Source: Apophysomyces variabilis
Lineage: Eukaryota; Mucoromycota; Mucoromycetes; Mucorales; Mucoraceae
Reading direction: 5' to 3'
NCBI GenBank assembly: GCA_002749535.1
Contig: MZZL01000409.1
Coordinates: 2,558,160 to 2,622,159 of the forward strand
DNA: 64,000 nucleotides
The notes under the pieces are model-generated. The model saw only the letters and a list, made by a program, of their open reading frames with translations. It had not been told where the DNA came from and made no database searches. Positions 12,050 to 24,511 of the stretch are shown piece after piece. Made by a program: the position numbers and the translations under genes. Position 1 is the stretch's first letter. Every line of letters begins with the position of its first letter.

Positions 12050-13273
12050 TCGATAGATATATTATTTCCAATCCTAAAGTTATTTTGCATTCTTTTTGTT
12101 CTTTGCTTTCATACTCAATATCTTTCATTTCAATACATGTAGAATATACAATGTCTTCTCATTTGAAGAACGTTCACTAAAAGTATGTTTAAAAATCCAG
12201 TTACCTCAATTTTAATCTTACTGTTGTCTGAAGGGAGCTTTAAACTGCTCCTGAGTTCACATATTATTACTTCGACAAAAATTCGATGCATATAGCCAGT
12301 CAGTAGCTTTTTTGTTTAAGCTTTGTGCTTCTTGTTAACGAAGCTGCAAAGCAGGAGAAACAGCGAAGAAGGACAAGATGGGAAATGCCACGTCAAACAG
12401 CACAGTTAAATTGAATTACTAAGACAGGTGGGGTAACAAGTCCTTGATGACGAACGTCAATAAACACAATTCACGTCACAGATGCAAGCAATTTAGCATA
12501 TCTTACCAACTCTCAGCGAAGATTTTAGGTTTATTGTGGAAATTTATTCATAGTGGGGGGACTTTGCACCTACCAAACTAAATTGAATTGGTATTTCTCT
12601 TCGTCCTATTACTGTTCTAAAATACCCCAGCTTACCTGCCTTCTCTTGGACCATCTTGTCCATTCATGCCAAAATATACTTGGTTTGTTACGTAGAAAGT
12701 ATTTACAAACAGTAACAGATCCAGACAGAAGTCATCCAGACTGATAAATTTATCCTACGCATAAGTGCGGAAACCTACATACCATTATACATATTCATAC
12801 CACCTTCATCTTTATTTACACCATGAAAGACATAGACCCATCTTGTCATGCACATGTGAATGCTGTCCAATTAAGGAAAGGGCGCGGAAATATTCTGTTA
12901 AAGGGGGTCCTTTTTTTATTTGTAAGCACTCGCCACGCAGTTGTTATTAGGAGGGGGCTCGCTAGTAAGTGATACACGCCATTCCTGTTGTCGTAGTTTA
13001 ATGAACATATCGGCTTTACTTTACGAAAAAGACCCGTTGAAAAATGAAGTTAAGTTATGCTCGGGCAGTTGAGTTGACAATGTGAGTCTGAAGATGGTCA
13101 ACTTATCGATTTTAACTTGGGCACTTGGAACGCGTAAGTTGCTTTTTTTCTTTAGACGAAGAAGGCTACCTCTTAAAAATCCCTGAGTTAGATGAACGAA
13201 TGTCGACGAGAAGAAAGAACAATAGCTAGAAGTGTCTCCTGTTTTGCAGGATCTAAGTTTGTGCAATAAAAAA
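12050..13273. other. Intergenic, nothing specific
   Basis: Contains the 3' UTR of the helicase gene and the promoter of the cytochrome b561 gene. A splice-acceptor-like CAG at 13247-13249 in frame with the b561 ORF leaves open an upstream 5' exon. No convincing coding exon was found there. Confidence 0.45.
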
Positions 13274-14002
13274 ATGAGGAGAATGATAAGCAAAGAGCTA
13301 AGCGAATCTCCTCAAAAGCAGAGGAAAAATACAGAATGGCCCCTTTTCTTGTATCTTTTTGTCTTTTTGCTTTTTATTGCTATGAATGCTTCTACAAACG
13401 AAAATCTAATCGCCATACATGCTGCTTTAATGGTGTTTGTATGGTTGGCAGCTGTACCTCTGGGAATCATTATTGCCATGTTCGGTCGGCAGTACAACAT
13501 GAGCTGGTGGCCAAAAGCTCATATGTCTATTATGGCTGGTGCTGTTGCACTGCCTTTGACAACAGCAGCGTTTTCAGCTTTTGCCGTCACCGGAAAACTC
13601 AAGGCTAAACCGCACTCAGTAAGGAGAATCATTAGCAGAAAGATTATTTAGATCTTACTGAGATGGTAGCTTCTCGGTACGATTATTGTTTTATGCGCAT
13701 GGATACAAATTGCTCTAGGAGTGGTAAACCATTTTGTTTACCGATACCGTCGCAAACATAACAAGGTTCCACTTGGTCGCCCATGGAACAATACAGTCCA
13801 TATGTGGCTGGGAAGATTACTTATGGCGCTCGCCTTTGTTAATATACCCTTGGGCATGCGCATCAAGCAATCCAGCGTTTCACTTTATGTTGGATATGCT
13901 ATATGGACAGCATTACTGATCTTTGTTTTCCTCTGTCTTACCTGGAACAAATACAAACGCGCCACGGAAATGCGCGGAAAGGAAGAAGCCTCGACAAGTT
14001 AG
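13274..14002 (+). CDS. Stand-alone cytochrome b561 membrane protein
   Basis: Two exons, 13274-13618 and 13670-14002, with a 51-nt phase 0 intron, give 225 residues from the ATG at 13274. Hydrophobic segments make up at least five membrane spans. The expected haem-ligand histidines are visible in IAIHAALMV, PKAHMSIM, KPHSLLGT and NTVHMWLGR, spaced as in the cytochrome b561 core. There is no DOMON or reductase domain in the open frame. Such proteins carry electrons across membranes (ascorbate or iron reduction); the electron donor here is unknown. A possible acceptor site (CAG at 13247-13249) in the same frame allows an extra 5' exon, for example a signal peptide or DOMON domain, but I could not find one. 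A second b561 gene lies at 52920-53739. Confidence 0.78.
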
Positions 14003-15122
14003 CGCCTAATAAAAGTTGATGACTAGTTAATCAGCGATTAAGGCTGGGACATCTTATATTAGTTAGCGGATGTAGTCGCTTCAATAACGGGCGGTGGATA
14101 TTTATCGAAAGAGTATATAATTAACAATTACAATCTTTCCGTGAAACCGTTTGTCCGGGCCACTCGAACACGCTTTCTTTACGGTAGCGCTTGTTCGTAT
14201 TCAAACCTCATCTAGCTATCTATTTGTTTCGCTAGTCCCTACTGAAGCACAGTTTGCAAACATTGGGAGAAACAAGCTTGTACGATAGTAAAGGGGGAAA
14301 AGAAAGAAATCTGAACATGGTCGGTCCAATAGCTCAACAGAGACAGCTGTTTCCAGAGAATACATGATACTGATCACTCAGCAACGTCGACGTTTGGTCA
14401 GTGCGATTAACGCATTTCTGTTGCAAGGAAAAATATATATTCTTGCATGAACATATATCCCAATTTTTCTTTTACATTATTAGCCTCATTCTACATTTGT
14501 AACATGCCATCAGTAGATACTTTATCGAGGATCTCATAGGGTCACACCGTTTCCACAGAAGAGATGCTAATAGACCACTAGAAAAGTTGTTAGTATTATC
14601 AATGGACACTGCCTTAATCAAAAAATGTTGATAAAAAGGATCGAGTGTTCAACCAAGTTTCATAGATTTCCATCTTAACGGCAGCATATTGTTTAAGCAA
14701 ACGTCGCAAAAAGCATTTCGGTTTTCTTGCCAGATCAGAAAAAATCTTTCATTCGATAACCATCATAGACTTACGAATTATATAGAAGGGTAAAATATCC
14801 AGTTCATAACAAACAATAGCTCGCGACAAATAAAACAGCATGCAAATGGGCAGCCTATCTTTTGGATCCCCGAAGAGGAAGCGTCGGGAATGTCCATTCA
14901 CAACGAGACTGCTGTTTCTCTCCATTTTTGGAATTCCCGCGCGATTAAATAAGAATCAGCCAAGTGTCCTGTCCCTCTCTCTATTTTTATGCTTTAACCA
15001 GTCCTTCCTCATTCAATAGTCCCTTCTAAAGCCCATTCGTGGTCAATAACATACATATACTCACGGTACACACCCACACAGCCCCGTTCATTCTTTTTTC
15101 TGGTTTTTATTACATAGCACCA
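14003..15122. other. Intergenic, nothing recognised
   Basis: AT-rich spacer. CT-rich and C-rich bases from about 14970 to 15110 probably form the promoter and 5' UTR of NUS1. Confidence 0.5.
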
Positions 15123-16204
15123 ATGGCTACCACATCCACTTTGGTAACATCGGCACAAGAATTACGTCGTGCATCGCTGCAATTTAGATCGCAAAAATTA
15201 CCTTTAACGCCGAAAGAAGAAGAGGAAGAACAGCTTAATAGAAGCAAATCATACACCGCCCCTATCACAGATGGACTCTGCTACCTTATGCTATACACCA
15301 TCCACTTTATATATCTGCTCTATATCACCTATATTGCTCTGCGTACTTACATTGGAAACACCATTTCCTGCTTGCTACTCCGGAAGGATCTGCGCAAATG
15401 CATTAGAATGGATAGAGAGAAACTCAGCAAGATACCATATCACTTTTCATTAACAATCTCGCATGAACTACACGATGAAAGATCGCCAGACGATTGGAAT
15501 GCGCTTGTGCAGGACATTTGTGCAATGTCTTGTTGGGCTTGGGAATTTGGTATCCGAGAGATGACGGTTTTTGATCCATCAGGTAATCTATGCAACGCTT
15601 GGAATGATGCTTGGTATTTTACCGTTACACTAGGTATTCTTACATCCAGGGCCACGGATATCTACAAAGAACAATCAAAAGCCTTACATCAATGGATGCA
15701 GCTTTCTATAGACAGAAGCAGTCCAGGTAAATCCGGTTCAAGTAAAATTTAGCTTGTATTTAATACTGCTGCAGCCCTCAAGTTTTCGATCCTTTCATGT
15801 CATGATGGAAAGCCCAGGATGGCTAATGTCGCACAGAAAATTGCCAGGCACGTGCTGAGCACGGACGCATGCGCGGATGACATCAACCTAGAACTAGTCG
15901 ACCGATTCATACGAGGTACGATACCTTACTCTCAATGGTCAATTCATGACAGAATAAATAGAGGAAACGTTTTCGGAACCTGATCTGATGCTTATTTACG
16001 ACGGATTGCCACATAATTACGTGGCACTTGATGGGTATTCACCATGGCATATTCGACTGACCGAGATTGCGTAAGTCTTATGGAATGTTTAACACCAAAC
16101 TAATTCAGACCAGAAATGGCTACTCGTACCATCATATTAATTATCCGCTGTTCGCGATGTGTCTCTACCGCTTTTCCAAGCTCGAAAGGCGTTTCGGTTT
16201 ATAG
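15123..16204 (+). CDS. NUS1: NUS1/NgBR subunit of dehydrodolichyl diphosphate synthase
   Basis: Five exons (15123-15582, 15634-15726, 15775-15915, 15962-16070, 16114-16204) encode 297 residues. Introns are 43-51 nt. A hydrophobic segment near residues 55-85 is the expected ER membrane anchor. The soluble part shows PYHFSLTISHELHDERSPDDW, then CAMSCWAWEFGIREMTVFDPSG, and near the end LIYDGLP and WHIRLTEI, the degenerate cis-prenyltransferase fold of NUS1. The last residues are KLERRFGL, which supplies the C-terminal R-x-G motif needed for activity of the heteromeric enzyme. The last exon reads correctly only with the second of two nearby acceptor AGs (16111-16113). NUS1 lacks full catalytic residues and works with the RER2/DHDDS subunit to make dolichol for protein glycosylation. 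Identification is strong. Confidence 0.9.
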
Positions 16205-19200
16205 AAACTTTCCAATATACCTCGTTTAGATGATATTCTGCTTTAGTAGCTAGGCAAAAATAAAATTGAGGGCGCATCAGAGATAATATACTGTTGAGAA
16301 CGCACACTATAACTGTATGTGGCCTGTTTACCACAAAAGATCAGACCGCAAATCCTATTGTTTGTTAGATTTTCGTAATAGAACGGCAATAATAAAACAA
16401 TCCGACAGCGGGCAGAAAAATAATCCTAATGATATCCATCAGCTGCCTATTTCTTTTCCAAATGCCATCCTAACTGGCCATCGCGTTTATGGGAGGCAAG
16501 AATTCTCTACGTAAATTTAGTGTTTGGCTTGCTGCAGAATGAGTTATAAATAAAAGCCTCCATTCTGGTCCGTGCCTCTCAATCATGGTTTTATAGATTT
16601 GTGCCCGTATATGAAGTGTTATTTCTATGCTTTGATAAAGCGGTTTTGGATAGAAACCACGACAATATGCTTGTCTGGATTACTGTATTTATAGGGAAAA
16701 CAGGGCTACGGAGCGGTAAAGGCAACCGCTTTTTCATGAGAAATGGCGAGGCCAGCCTCTGATAGTAAATGATTGGCTTTATAAACCGGCCTATACTTGT
16801 TGTTTGCCGATAATCGGGACACAGATTGAAAAACCGTAAAATTCTATGGCCAGCATTTAAAAGGTACCTGTCAGTTCCACCTTCTAAACGTATAGGCAGT
16901 TGCCGAGTCAAGCCCTCTTCATATTGGCGCCCTCCAAAACCTCGCAGAATATTTGAGGCACATCACGATCTTGTGAGATATTTGAGAAGGATTCGATAAC
17001 TCAAACTGCGTCTCGTTGTTATAGGGAAATAGCATGTTTTAACGCACACTATGGACACTCAATTACCAGATCTCTTGTTGACAGTGAAATTCTTCATTGT
17101 GCTACATATTTTGCGCATACATTAACTGCACCAAGCACTGAATGTCTCCAAATGCATAAAGCTATTACAGATGAATCGTCTGTTTGAAATGTTTGTTGAC
17201 TAGCGTCGTTTTGCTTAAGAGAACCATTCCATTGGGTATACCGTCTTTATTTTTGTTGATGATACTCTGGTTACAGTGTATTTGGAGATGCCTGAGTCCA
17301 TGACACTTTGGCTAATGTGACTTGATTCTGTTTATGATTGGGAGCCGTCATCAGGGAAACCACTCTAGAGAACATACCTCCTCAGACTAACATCTCGTAT
17401 CGTTAAGTAGAAATTATCATTCATGAAAAAATGATTATTGAGCATTGTATTAAAAGAGTTTGTGACTAATTGGGCAATTGGAAATAGTATCGTTCTTGTT
17501 TTTCCACGGTATGTTTTAAAGACCCTGCTATCCGTGCACTGTGAAACCACACCATGCAGAACAGGGTACAGTAATTGTTTGCGCCGCTCCAAATTTTTGG
17601 GCAATTGTTGCGGGTGACATTTCCGGCTAGCGATACTACCAATATCTACGTCTTTATATTGATTCCTTTTCCATTAGCTTTCCCACCAACACATGCAATT
17701 AGGATGTATCTTCTGCCGTTTAATCCGAGCATATAGTCTCTTTTCCGTTCGTTGACAACGCGTGCTCGAAACCTTTTTTGGCGCCAATCAGTCTGAAACT
17801 AATTGGCAAATGCCAAGAGCTAAGAACACAATCATGAACGTGTTTCACACAATATTAATCATGTCAATTGCAAAAATTTGCCTTGAACAATTATATTCTC
17901 TGTTAAGCGATTACGGGATCAATATATATAAACAATGAAAAATAAAGTACCAGCATGAAGCGAAAGCAAACTATATTTCGTGGACAACTCGAGCAATCTA
18001 AGGAATCCTTAGATTACAGGGCGCCGATTTTACCGGTAGTGGACCCTACGTAAGTCTTAGAAAAGGCGCTGCTATTGTTGCCATATTCTTGGGCCTTTGA
18101 TCCAATGTCGAGGAAAAGACAAGACAGAGACAGTGGACGGTAGAACCAACATAAAATAAGCGGATAAGATGTTGTTCTATCCCTTGTAGATCCAGTTGAT
18201 ATTTGCATCTTTTTTCCTGCTTTTAAAATATGCAATGGTCTCGGTGCGGCAACAGAGGGGATCGCTGCTTGAAAGTACAGAAGTTAGATACGGCTGTTGT
18301 TGTTCTACTTAGACTTCATTGCTTTTTGAATCGATATCGTCGGAAATCAGTAAGACGATGCTACTTTATCATTGCCTTCATTTTAGGTTTCAATAGGGTT
18401 TAAACTGTATACAGTGAAAGGGCTGCTCCCTTTATTTAAAATCTTGCCGGATTTATTCTCCAGTCAACGCAAAAGTACCTTTTAAATGATGCGAACTATC
18501 TACGAAAGACTATCTAAACTTATCTCCTAGAATGTGTCGTAACACAAACTGTTCCACGAATTCCGGTCAAGGACCCAAGATGGTAATCTTCGGCCATCTT
18601 CCAAAAATGTCTCGAACTACAAGAAGCATTCTCGATCATTGACCTTGACGTAATGCTCACAATCGGTTTCCTTTTGCATTCTATAGCCGTTAACTATTAC
18701 ACAATTTAGCTGGAATTAATAGATATAAACATAGGATAGATTACTGTTATCATTTTAATAACGGATTCTCTTCAATGTACTTTTTTTATGTATAGAATGA
18801 AGTTTATACTCTCTTCAATGTACTGTTTATTGTATTATATTTTGCGCTACTTTAAAACAAATTTTGCGTCAATGAAAGAAACAAGTTTGCGCTAAAGGAT
18901 AAGACAATATGCGTCGTTAGTGAATGATTTATGCAGGCAGTACATTTTACTTGCATCAACTTGATCCTCCAGTGGACGCAAAATTCATTCGAGTAGCGTG
19001 AAATATAATTCATGGTTAGTAAACGGAAGTGGTATGATTGACGTCTTCTACTTACCCCCGAAGGGTGTCCCAGCACCTGGCTGGGCGTTGGCTCAAAAAA
19101 CAAGGAAATGTTCGGGAATGTGACTTCAGGCACAAAGAGCCCCCCCACCCACCCAATAGGGAATGTTTTGCTTGCCTGCGCCGTTAGACTATAAAAGGCT

Positions 19201-21069
19201 CAAAGTTAGGGACCATGATAGCATTTTGTCTGGTTTGTTGCCTTACCGCTTTGTTGGATTTTATCTGTTCGAAATCACCCAATGTTTCAGGTTGTCTTGA
19301 ATGTCCGGAAGTGTACGTTGTCTCTGCTGTCGGAGACGAATACTTGCTGCAATTGACCAGAACAGAGTGTACAATGAGAGGCATTCGTAATATGTTGTCC
19401 AAGAGCTATTGTGTCCTGAGATTCAATGCCTGCATAATAACGACATCCAATCTTGCCGTACCTTGTTTCACCCAATGCTTCTCATGAAAGATGCTTTGTG
19501 CATACTTTTCATTCAACATCACATGTATTTTCTTGCGAGAGATAATGTCAAAAAAAGATAATTTTTGTAGTACTAGAAAATTACGTTTCTATTGAGAGTC
19601 CAGATGTCATTCTGAATTCTTCTGATTTCATACATGGAAGATTGGTCTAGTATACTAGAATCATTGAAAAAATCCAAGCAGATTTAGCTAGTTTTTACTT
19701 TCTCAAGATAAAAAAAAAAGGAGGAGCTAAAACTCTTTTTAAAGAGTAATAAATGCGGTTAGATAACCTTTTCATGTCTGTGCGCTTTGACTTATCAGGT
19801 ACTTTTGTCACACATCAGATTGATAAAGGTATCAATAGATCGCTTGATGGAAACTGCAGTAAAAGATAAAGCCAAAAGAAAGGATGAAAAGGGACAACAT
19901 GTCGCCTTATCAATGAAGGAACGCTTCATGTTATGACGCATTAATGTTGGGGTAGTTGCGCTGATTGGGAAATTGTTGTCATTCGTTGTCTCAAGTTCCG
20001 TGGGACCGGAGATGTCGTTCGAACAATGACTGCTACTAGATATGGATTCGTTTAGTTGACCAGTAGTTGCTTGTACGTTGACAAAGTCAATGACTCTGAA
20101 AAATTAGATCTAACGTCATTATAATTAATAGCGTGAATTAATTTATGAAGCCATAAGAACGTTATTGTCGCAAAACCATGTATGTTATTCATATGACATT
20201 GAAAAGTTGATCCGTTTCCTTGAAACCTAGGGGTAGGTACGAGGTATTTCTTTTTGGGGGTAAACGTAGCAAACGGTGCCGATTGCTTGAAAAGATGCAG
20301 CTCGAGACAACAAGTGTACAAGTTTATTACTCTAAACTATATGGATTCGTTTCCTAAGTTGCACAGTCAAGATTAGTTAACAGAGAATCGAAATCGCATG
20401 CATATGAACGAAAGAGTCAAGAAGGCTAATAATAAAAATGAATGAAGACGTTATGACTTCTCAGAGGAAGCTTAATAAATTATAAGCTCTTTTTTCCGAT
20501 TGGATCATAGCAAAGCATTGACAAATTTACGTTTCTACTTTAAACTATAGCAAAACGGAGCAAAAAGAGTATCTATCTTTGGACAACATGCGGCAACATC
20601 GGAACCGCAAATACTTCAACTAATCACGCAAAATCATTTTCGCATTCTGCAAAAACTTGAAGATCTTTTGCGGACTATTTCATATCGGGAGTAATAGTTA
20701 AGCATGTGTTGTAGCATACTTCCTTGTGTCAGCTTTTTGCTACTTTTGGTATACGCTAGTACCACCATTTCTCTTTGTACGTCAAATGCTTTCATTGTGA
20801 GTCATGGATGACTATTGTTACTCAAGGGCATAACGCTCCATGACTCACTAACGATCAAAATGTAGAAAACCGTAGAAAACCAATCAGTATAAATAACTTG
20901 GAATTGGAAAGCAATAAAATTATCATTCGTTTATTCTCTTATTTTCCTTTGTTCTATCTGAATGCTATTCAACTACACTTCCGTGGCCATTGATTGGATC
21001 AGCCAAAAAGAAGTACGACACATGATTGGGCCAAAAGTTTGTACTACCACCAAAAAAGTGATTAAAAAG
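16205..21069. other. Long gene-poor AT-rich block
   Basis: 4.9 kb without a recognisable conserved gene. It includes a 21-bp near-palindrome at 17995-18015, a weak candidate secreted peptide at 19215-19487, and otherwise short frames on both strands. I saw no transposase-like frame. Confidence 0.5.
19215..19487 (+). CDS. Candidate small cysteine-rich secreted protein
   Basis: A 90-codon frame starts at an ATG in good context (GACCATG). The first 20 residues are hydrophobic and look like a signal peptide (IAFCLVCCLTALLDFI), and the rest is rich in cysteine (11 in total, including CLEC and CFTQC). A TATAAAA-like box lies only about 25 bases upstream of the ATG, which is too close to be its normal core promoter. 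No family is recognised, and there is no intron or neighbouring gene to support it. It may simply be a chance frame in an otherwise empty region; expression evidence is lacking. Confidence 0.22.
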   Translation: MIAFCLVCCLTALLDFICSKSPNVSGCLECPEVYVVSAVGDEYLLQLTRTECTMRGIRNMLSKSYCVLRFNACIITTSNLAVPCFTQCFS

Positions 21070-21152
21070 TGAAGAGAGTGGGATTCGAATCCACGCCTCC
21101 GAAGAGATCAGGGCCTTAACCTGACGCCTTAGACCAACTCGGCCATCTCTCC
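21070..21152 (-). tRNA. tRNA-Leu (anticodon AAG)
   Basis: An 83-nt cloverleaf on the minus strand. The acceptor stem is GGAGAGA/TCTCTTC with discriminator A. The D arm has GCC/GGC. The anticodon stem TCAGG/CCTGA encloses loop TTAAGGC, giving anticodon AAG (reads CUU). A long variable arm (TCTC-TTCG-GAGG) is diagnostic of tRNA-Leu. A run of five T follows the 3' end (21064-21068), a Pol III terminator. There is no intron. Odd point: the T stem is GTGGA/CCCAC, so the normally invariant G53-C61 pair is replaced by A53 opposite C61, which also alters the second G of internal promoter box B. Confidence 0.9.
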
Positions 21153-22872
21153 ACAGCCTTTTTTGTCGGATTCTTGGATTCTTTTCCCCTGGTTGTCTTG
21201 CTTCCGTCCAAACGATGATAATACCCGGAATGCTCAAACCAGCCTTGTCAAAAGCAAAGAATAAAAGATAACTCTTGAATTACTGATTGATTTCTTCGTT
21301 CCTTTATTGAATATTATTCTAATGATATTTATATTTTACAGAACAGAATATGCTAGAAGAAATATAATCTATATATAATACTTTTACTAGAAAGTACTAG
21401 GAATATCTATTTTGATTTGTGTGTATGATACTTCTAGAATGTTCAAGTAGTATCTGTAACGATCGTTCAGATCACGTGCTCGGAACAACGGTTTTCCGGC
21501 GACCAAGATTGGTCGGCTTAAATTTTCTCCAGCAGTAATGTGTCACTACATGGAGCAGTCTCATCCACGACATTTTGACACGTTGTGTGATAGTAGTTCA
21601 GGCCTAATCACCCGAGTAAATGCATCATGGAAAGAATAAAAAAATGGAGCTTTTGGGAGTAAGTATGGTGGAAAGTTTGTCTTGCTCTTCAAGAAGTACA
21701 CGGCTAGGTACACTACACGTTGGCCTAGGTGCGCGACCTTTGCTCTTGGTTTGGTGCACACCTCTTACAAAACTGGTTGGTACACCACAATCAATCATTT
21801 GTACACGCACATCCGCCTAGGACGTAAATGGTCATTTGGTGTAACTTGGAAAACACGACTGAATCCTTCCTCCCATTCTTTCCCAGTGATCGCATGCTTT
21901 TCGTAATCCATGTCCTTAGCGTTTACCTCCGTTTTGTATGGTTTCAATTTTAAGTTAGTTCTAGTGAATTCCCCTCTTTGGTTAAATAGTTTCAGAAGAA
22001 ATAAAGACACCAGGGAGGAAAAGAAAAAAAAAACCTCTTTGGCATAAAGGAAGAAAAGGAATCTCCTTGGTGAAACCTTTTGGACCTCAAGAACCGGAGT
22101 CGTATTGTACTTGCAAAGATCTTTTTCTGGATACAGTGAATTTGGAGTGTTTTTGAGATTGCTTTTGAGAAAGGATCTAAGGAACTCATCTTTACTGCTA
22201 AGATCGTTTGAAGTGACATTGTTTATTTGGCGAACTCCCTTTTGTTATCTTCCTTTCATATATTTTATTTTGTTCTCACTCTCTTCTACTACCCTTCGTT
22301 ATATCTTTTCCTTAACCCGACCCTCCCTCAATTATATTTTGTTTGAACAGTTGATATTTTGCGAATTCACTATTCACACTTGTTGTTGTTGTACTTTTGT
22401 GTCTGGTACTATTTTATTTATTTCTACCCCCATCCTTCTTTTTGTATTTAATTGTCACAGTACATAAGCACCGCACGTGTCACTTTTGACACGGTGTGTG
22501 GCGGATACAGGCGAAACTACCACTTGTACTATTAGAACACAAGAGCATTACAAAGGGAAAGAGGCAGTAGAAAGACACACTTAGTTGATTAACGATCTGT
22601 GTGACTCTAGTTTTTATTTCCTTTTTTTTTTTGACAACTAAACCCAGCACCGCACAATAATATTAGACAATAACTTAGCGGCAAATAAACAACAATCTCT
22701 TTTACCTCTAAAAGATTTTCACTATTAAATCGAGTAATTTGTTCAGCTCGCTACACCTTTATTAATAGAATTAGCAGTATTGCTAAGGCAACCAGCATCG
22801 TTATCACAACAGTAGCATACAGCAAGCAGTTATTGGCAATTACAAATAGTAGCAATAAGAACTCTAATACCT

Positions 22873-23056
22873 CACGTGTCACTTTTTGATACGATGTGTT
22901 GTACTTCCGGCCGTACACAGGACGCAATATCGACATGGAATTTGCATCGAAATCACAGGAATGTCCAGAGTATTCACGATGAACAGATTTACGTATTGCA
23001 CTGGTTGTAGTGCACCTAAGTGGGGTGCACTGAGAGGGGGTGCGCGAGCGGAAACC
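22873..23056. repeat. Diverged interspersed repeat, copy A
   Basis: This unit matches 23699-23876 in the same order and orientation. Shared blocks include CACGTGTCA (CACGCGTCA in B), GACATGGAATTT at 22932 and 23744, and TAAGTGGGGTG at 23017 and 23838, followed by a GCGARAGC/GGAAA-like end. The offset is 812-826 bp throughout. Copy A also contains a hairpin around GTGCACC-TAAGT-GGGGTGCAC. A third copy of the opening motif, CACGTGTCAC(T)nGACACGGTGTG, lies at 22474, and a weaker one at 21571. The type of element is unknown. Confidence 0.6.
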
Positions 23057-23698
23057 GAAAACGACCGAACGATCCTGAAGTTAACAATGCAGTGTATAAA
23101 ACCGGGTGTAACACGTCGTGATAAATTACATACGACATCTGCTTCTCAAGTACATCCATGGACCTTACCTATCGATACAATTTCGCCTTTTGTATCTTTT
23201 GTTATCGTCATTTTTCTATTGGTAGCCTTAATATGTCTTTTGCCTGAGGACAAACTTAGTTTTCTTAAAGGCAATGGAAATAAATATGGTGGGATCCGAG
23301 AGGAAAAACCACAGCGAATTTTACCATACCTTTTCTGCTCAATCGAACAAGTGGCATTCTATGCTTAGATCGCATTTATTCAGTTGGTTGTCTTTATTTC
23401 TTTTTTTTTATCTTCCTTTTTTTAAAACCTCCCTATTGTTGTTTCGTTTTAGCTGTTGTTGAGTTATTGCTGTCGTTGGATCATCGGACGATCATTGAAG
23501 CAAGTAACTAGCAATAGGCTTATTGTGTCATATTTTGTATTCCCATTTGAGATCCTATTTCATTGTACCCTTCTGCCAACGCTTAGTATATCTATTTTGT
23601 CGAGATCTTTTTCTTATCTGTACAACTTTTCTAGTGTTTGTTCTGCGAACGTCTTTTATTGTCCCTAACGTGTACTTCCAATCCCCTTACAAACACCG

Positions 23699-23876
23699 CA
23701 CGCGTCATTTTTTATAAAATTTTCGTTTTTAGTTATGGTGTTAGACATGGAATTTACAGGTGAATTACGGGAAATGTCGACACAATTTACTACACAAATC
23801 ATTAGAAGCACAACACTTACAGCAACTGTTGTGTACATAAGTGGGGTGTGCTAAAAGGATTGCGAAAGCAGAAATC
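23699..23876. repeat. Diverged interspersed repeat, copy B
   Basis: Partner of 22873-23056. It is more AT-rich: several C and G positions of copy A are T and A here, and the hairpin of copy A has decayed. Both copies are preceded by several hundred bases of pyrimidine-rich sequence and then CACCGCACG-type sequence (seen at 22470 and 23695). Confidence 0.55.
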
Positions 23877-24511
23877 TATTAAATACAATCACCATATCCA
23901 ATTATATATTTCGGTTTGATCCTTACAACTTCTTATAGTTTTTTTTATTGAGATATCTTTCTGTTATATACCTACTATAACTATATTTTGCTGTAAATGC
24001 GTGGATTATTTTGAGCAGTAATAAGGGTTGTTGATCGGTAAAGTAAATAAAGACATCCTTGATCATCTTTTAAAAGTGAGCACCAGGTGTGTATTTCAGT
24101 TAAACACCAAAACCATAAGTGAGTTGCAATAAAAAAAAGATGAAGGTAACAAAGAGCTTTATATGTTTCTAAGTAGAAAACAAAAGAAAATGTTTTGCTA
24201 GTAAATTTTGAAGGGAAATACCTAAGAAATTATTTAGATCGTTAAATAAATTGTCAAAACGGATCGTCAGTATGGTTCGTAAAATGAGTAAAAGAGATAT
24301 GATAAGATCTTTCACTAGATCGTGAAATAAAATAATCAAAGTAAATTCTGGTTAACGATGGTATCTTAATAACCAACGGAGGCGCAGATGTGAGTATAAG
24401 GCTGCTTTGTAAAGGTTTAAAAACTTTGAATAACCTGTCGTTTTATTAACAAAAACATGAGGTATTTATACTGGTTTGAAGATACAAAAAGACAAAAGAA
24501 TACAAATAAGG

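Noticed and set aside
13085..13231. Upstream ATG and exon for the b561 gene at 13274
   Set aside because: The only donor-acceptor pairing would need a 22-nt intron and soon meets a stop codon.
22105..22467. 120-codon hydrophobic frame as a membrane protein
   Set aside because: The hydrophobic residues come from the pyrimidine-rich tract; no conserved motif and no neighbouring exon.
23699..23876. Repeat-induced point mutation as the cause of the AT-rich copy
   Set aside because: Two diverged copies are too few to show a directional C-to-T pattern, and the process is not established in this kind of fungus.
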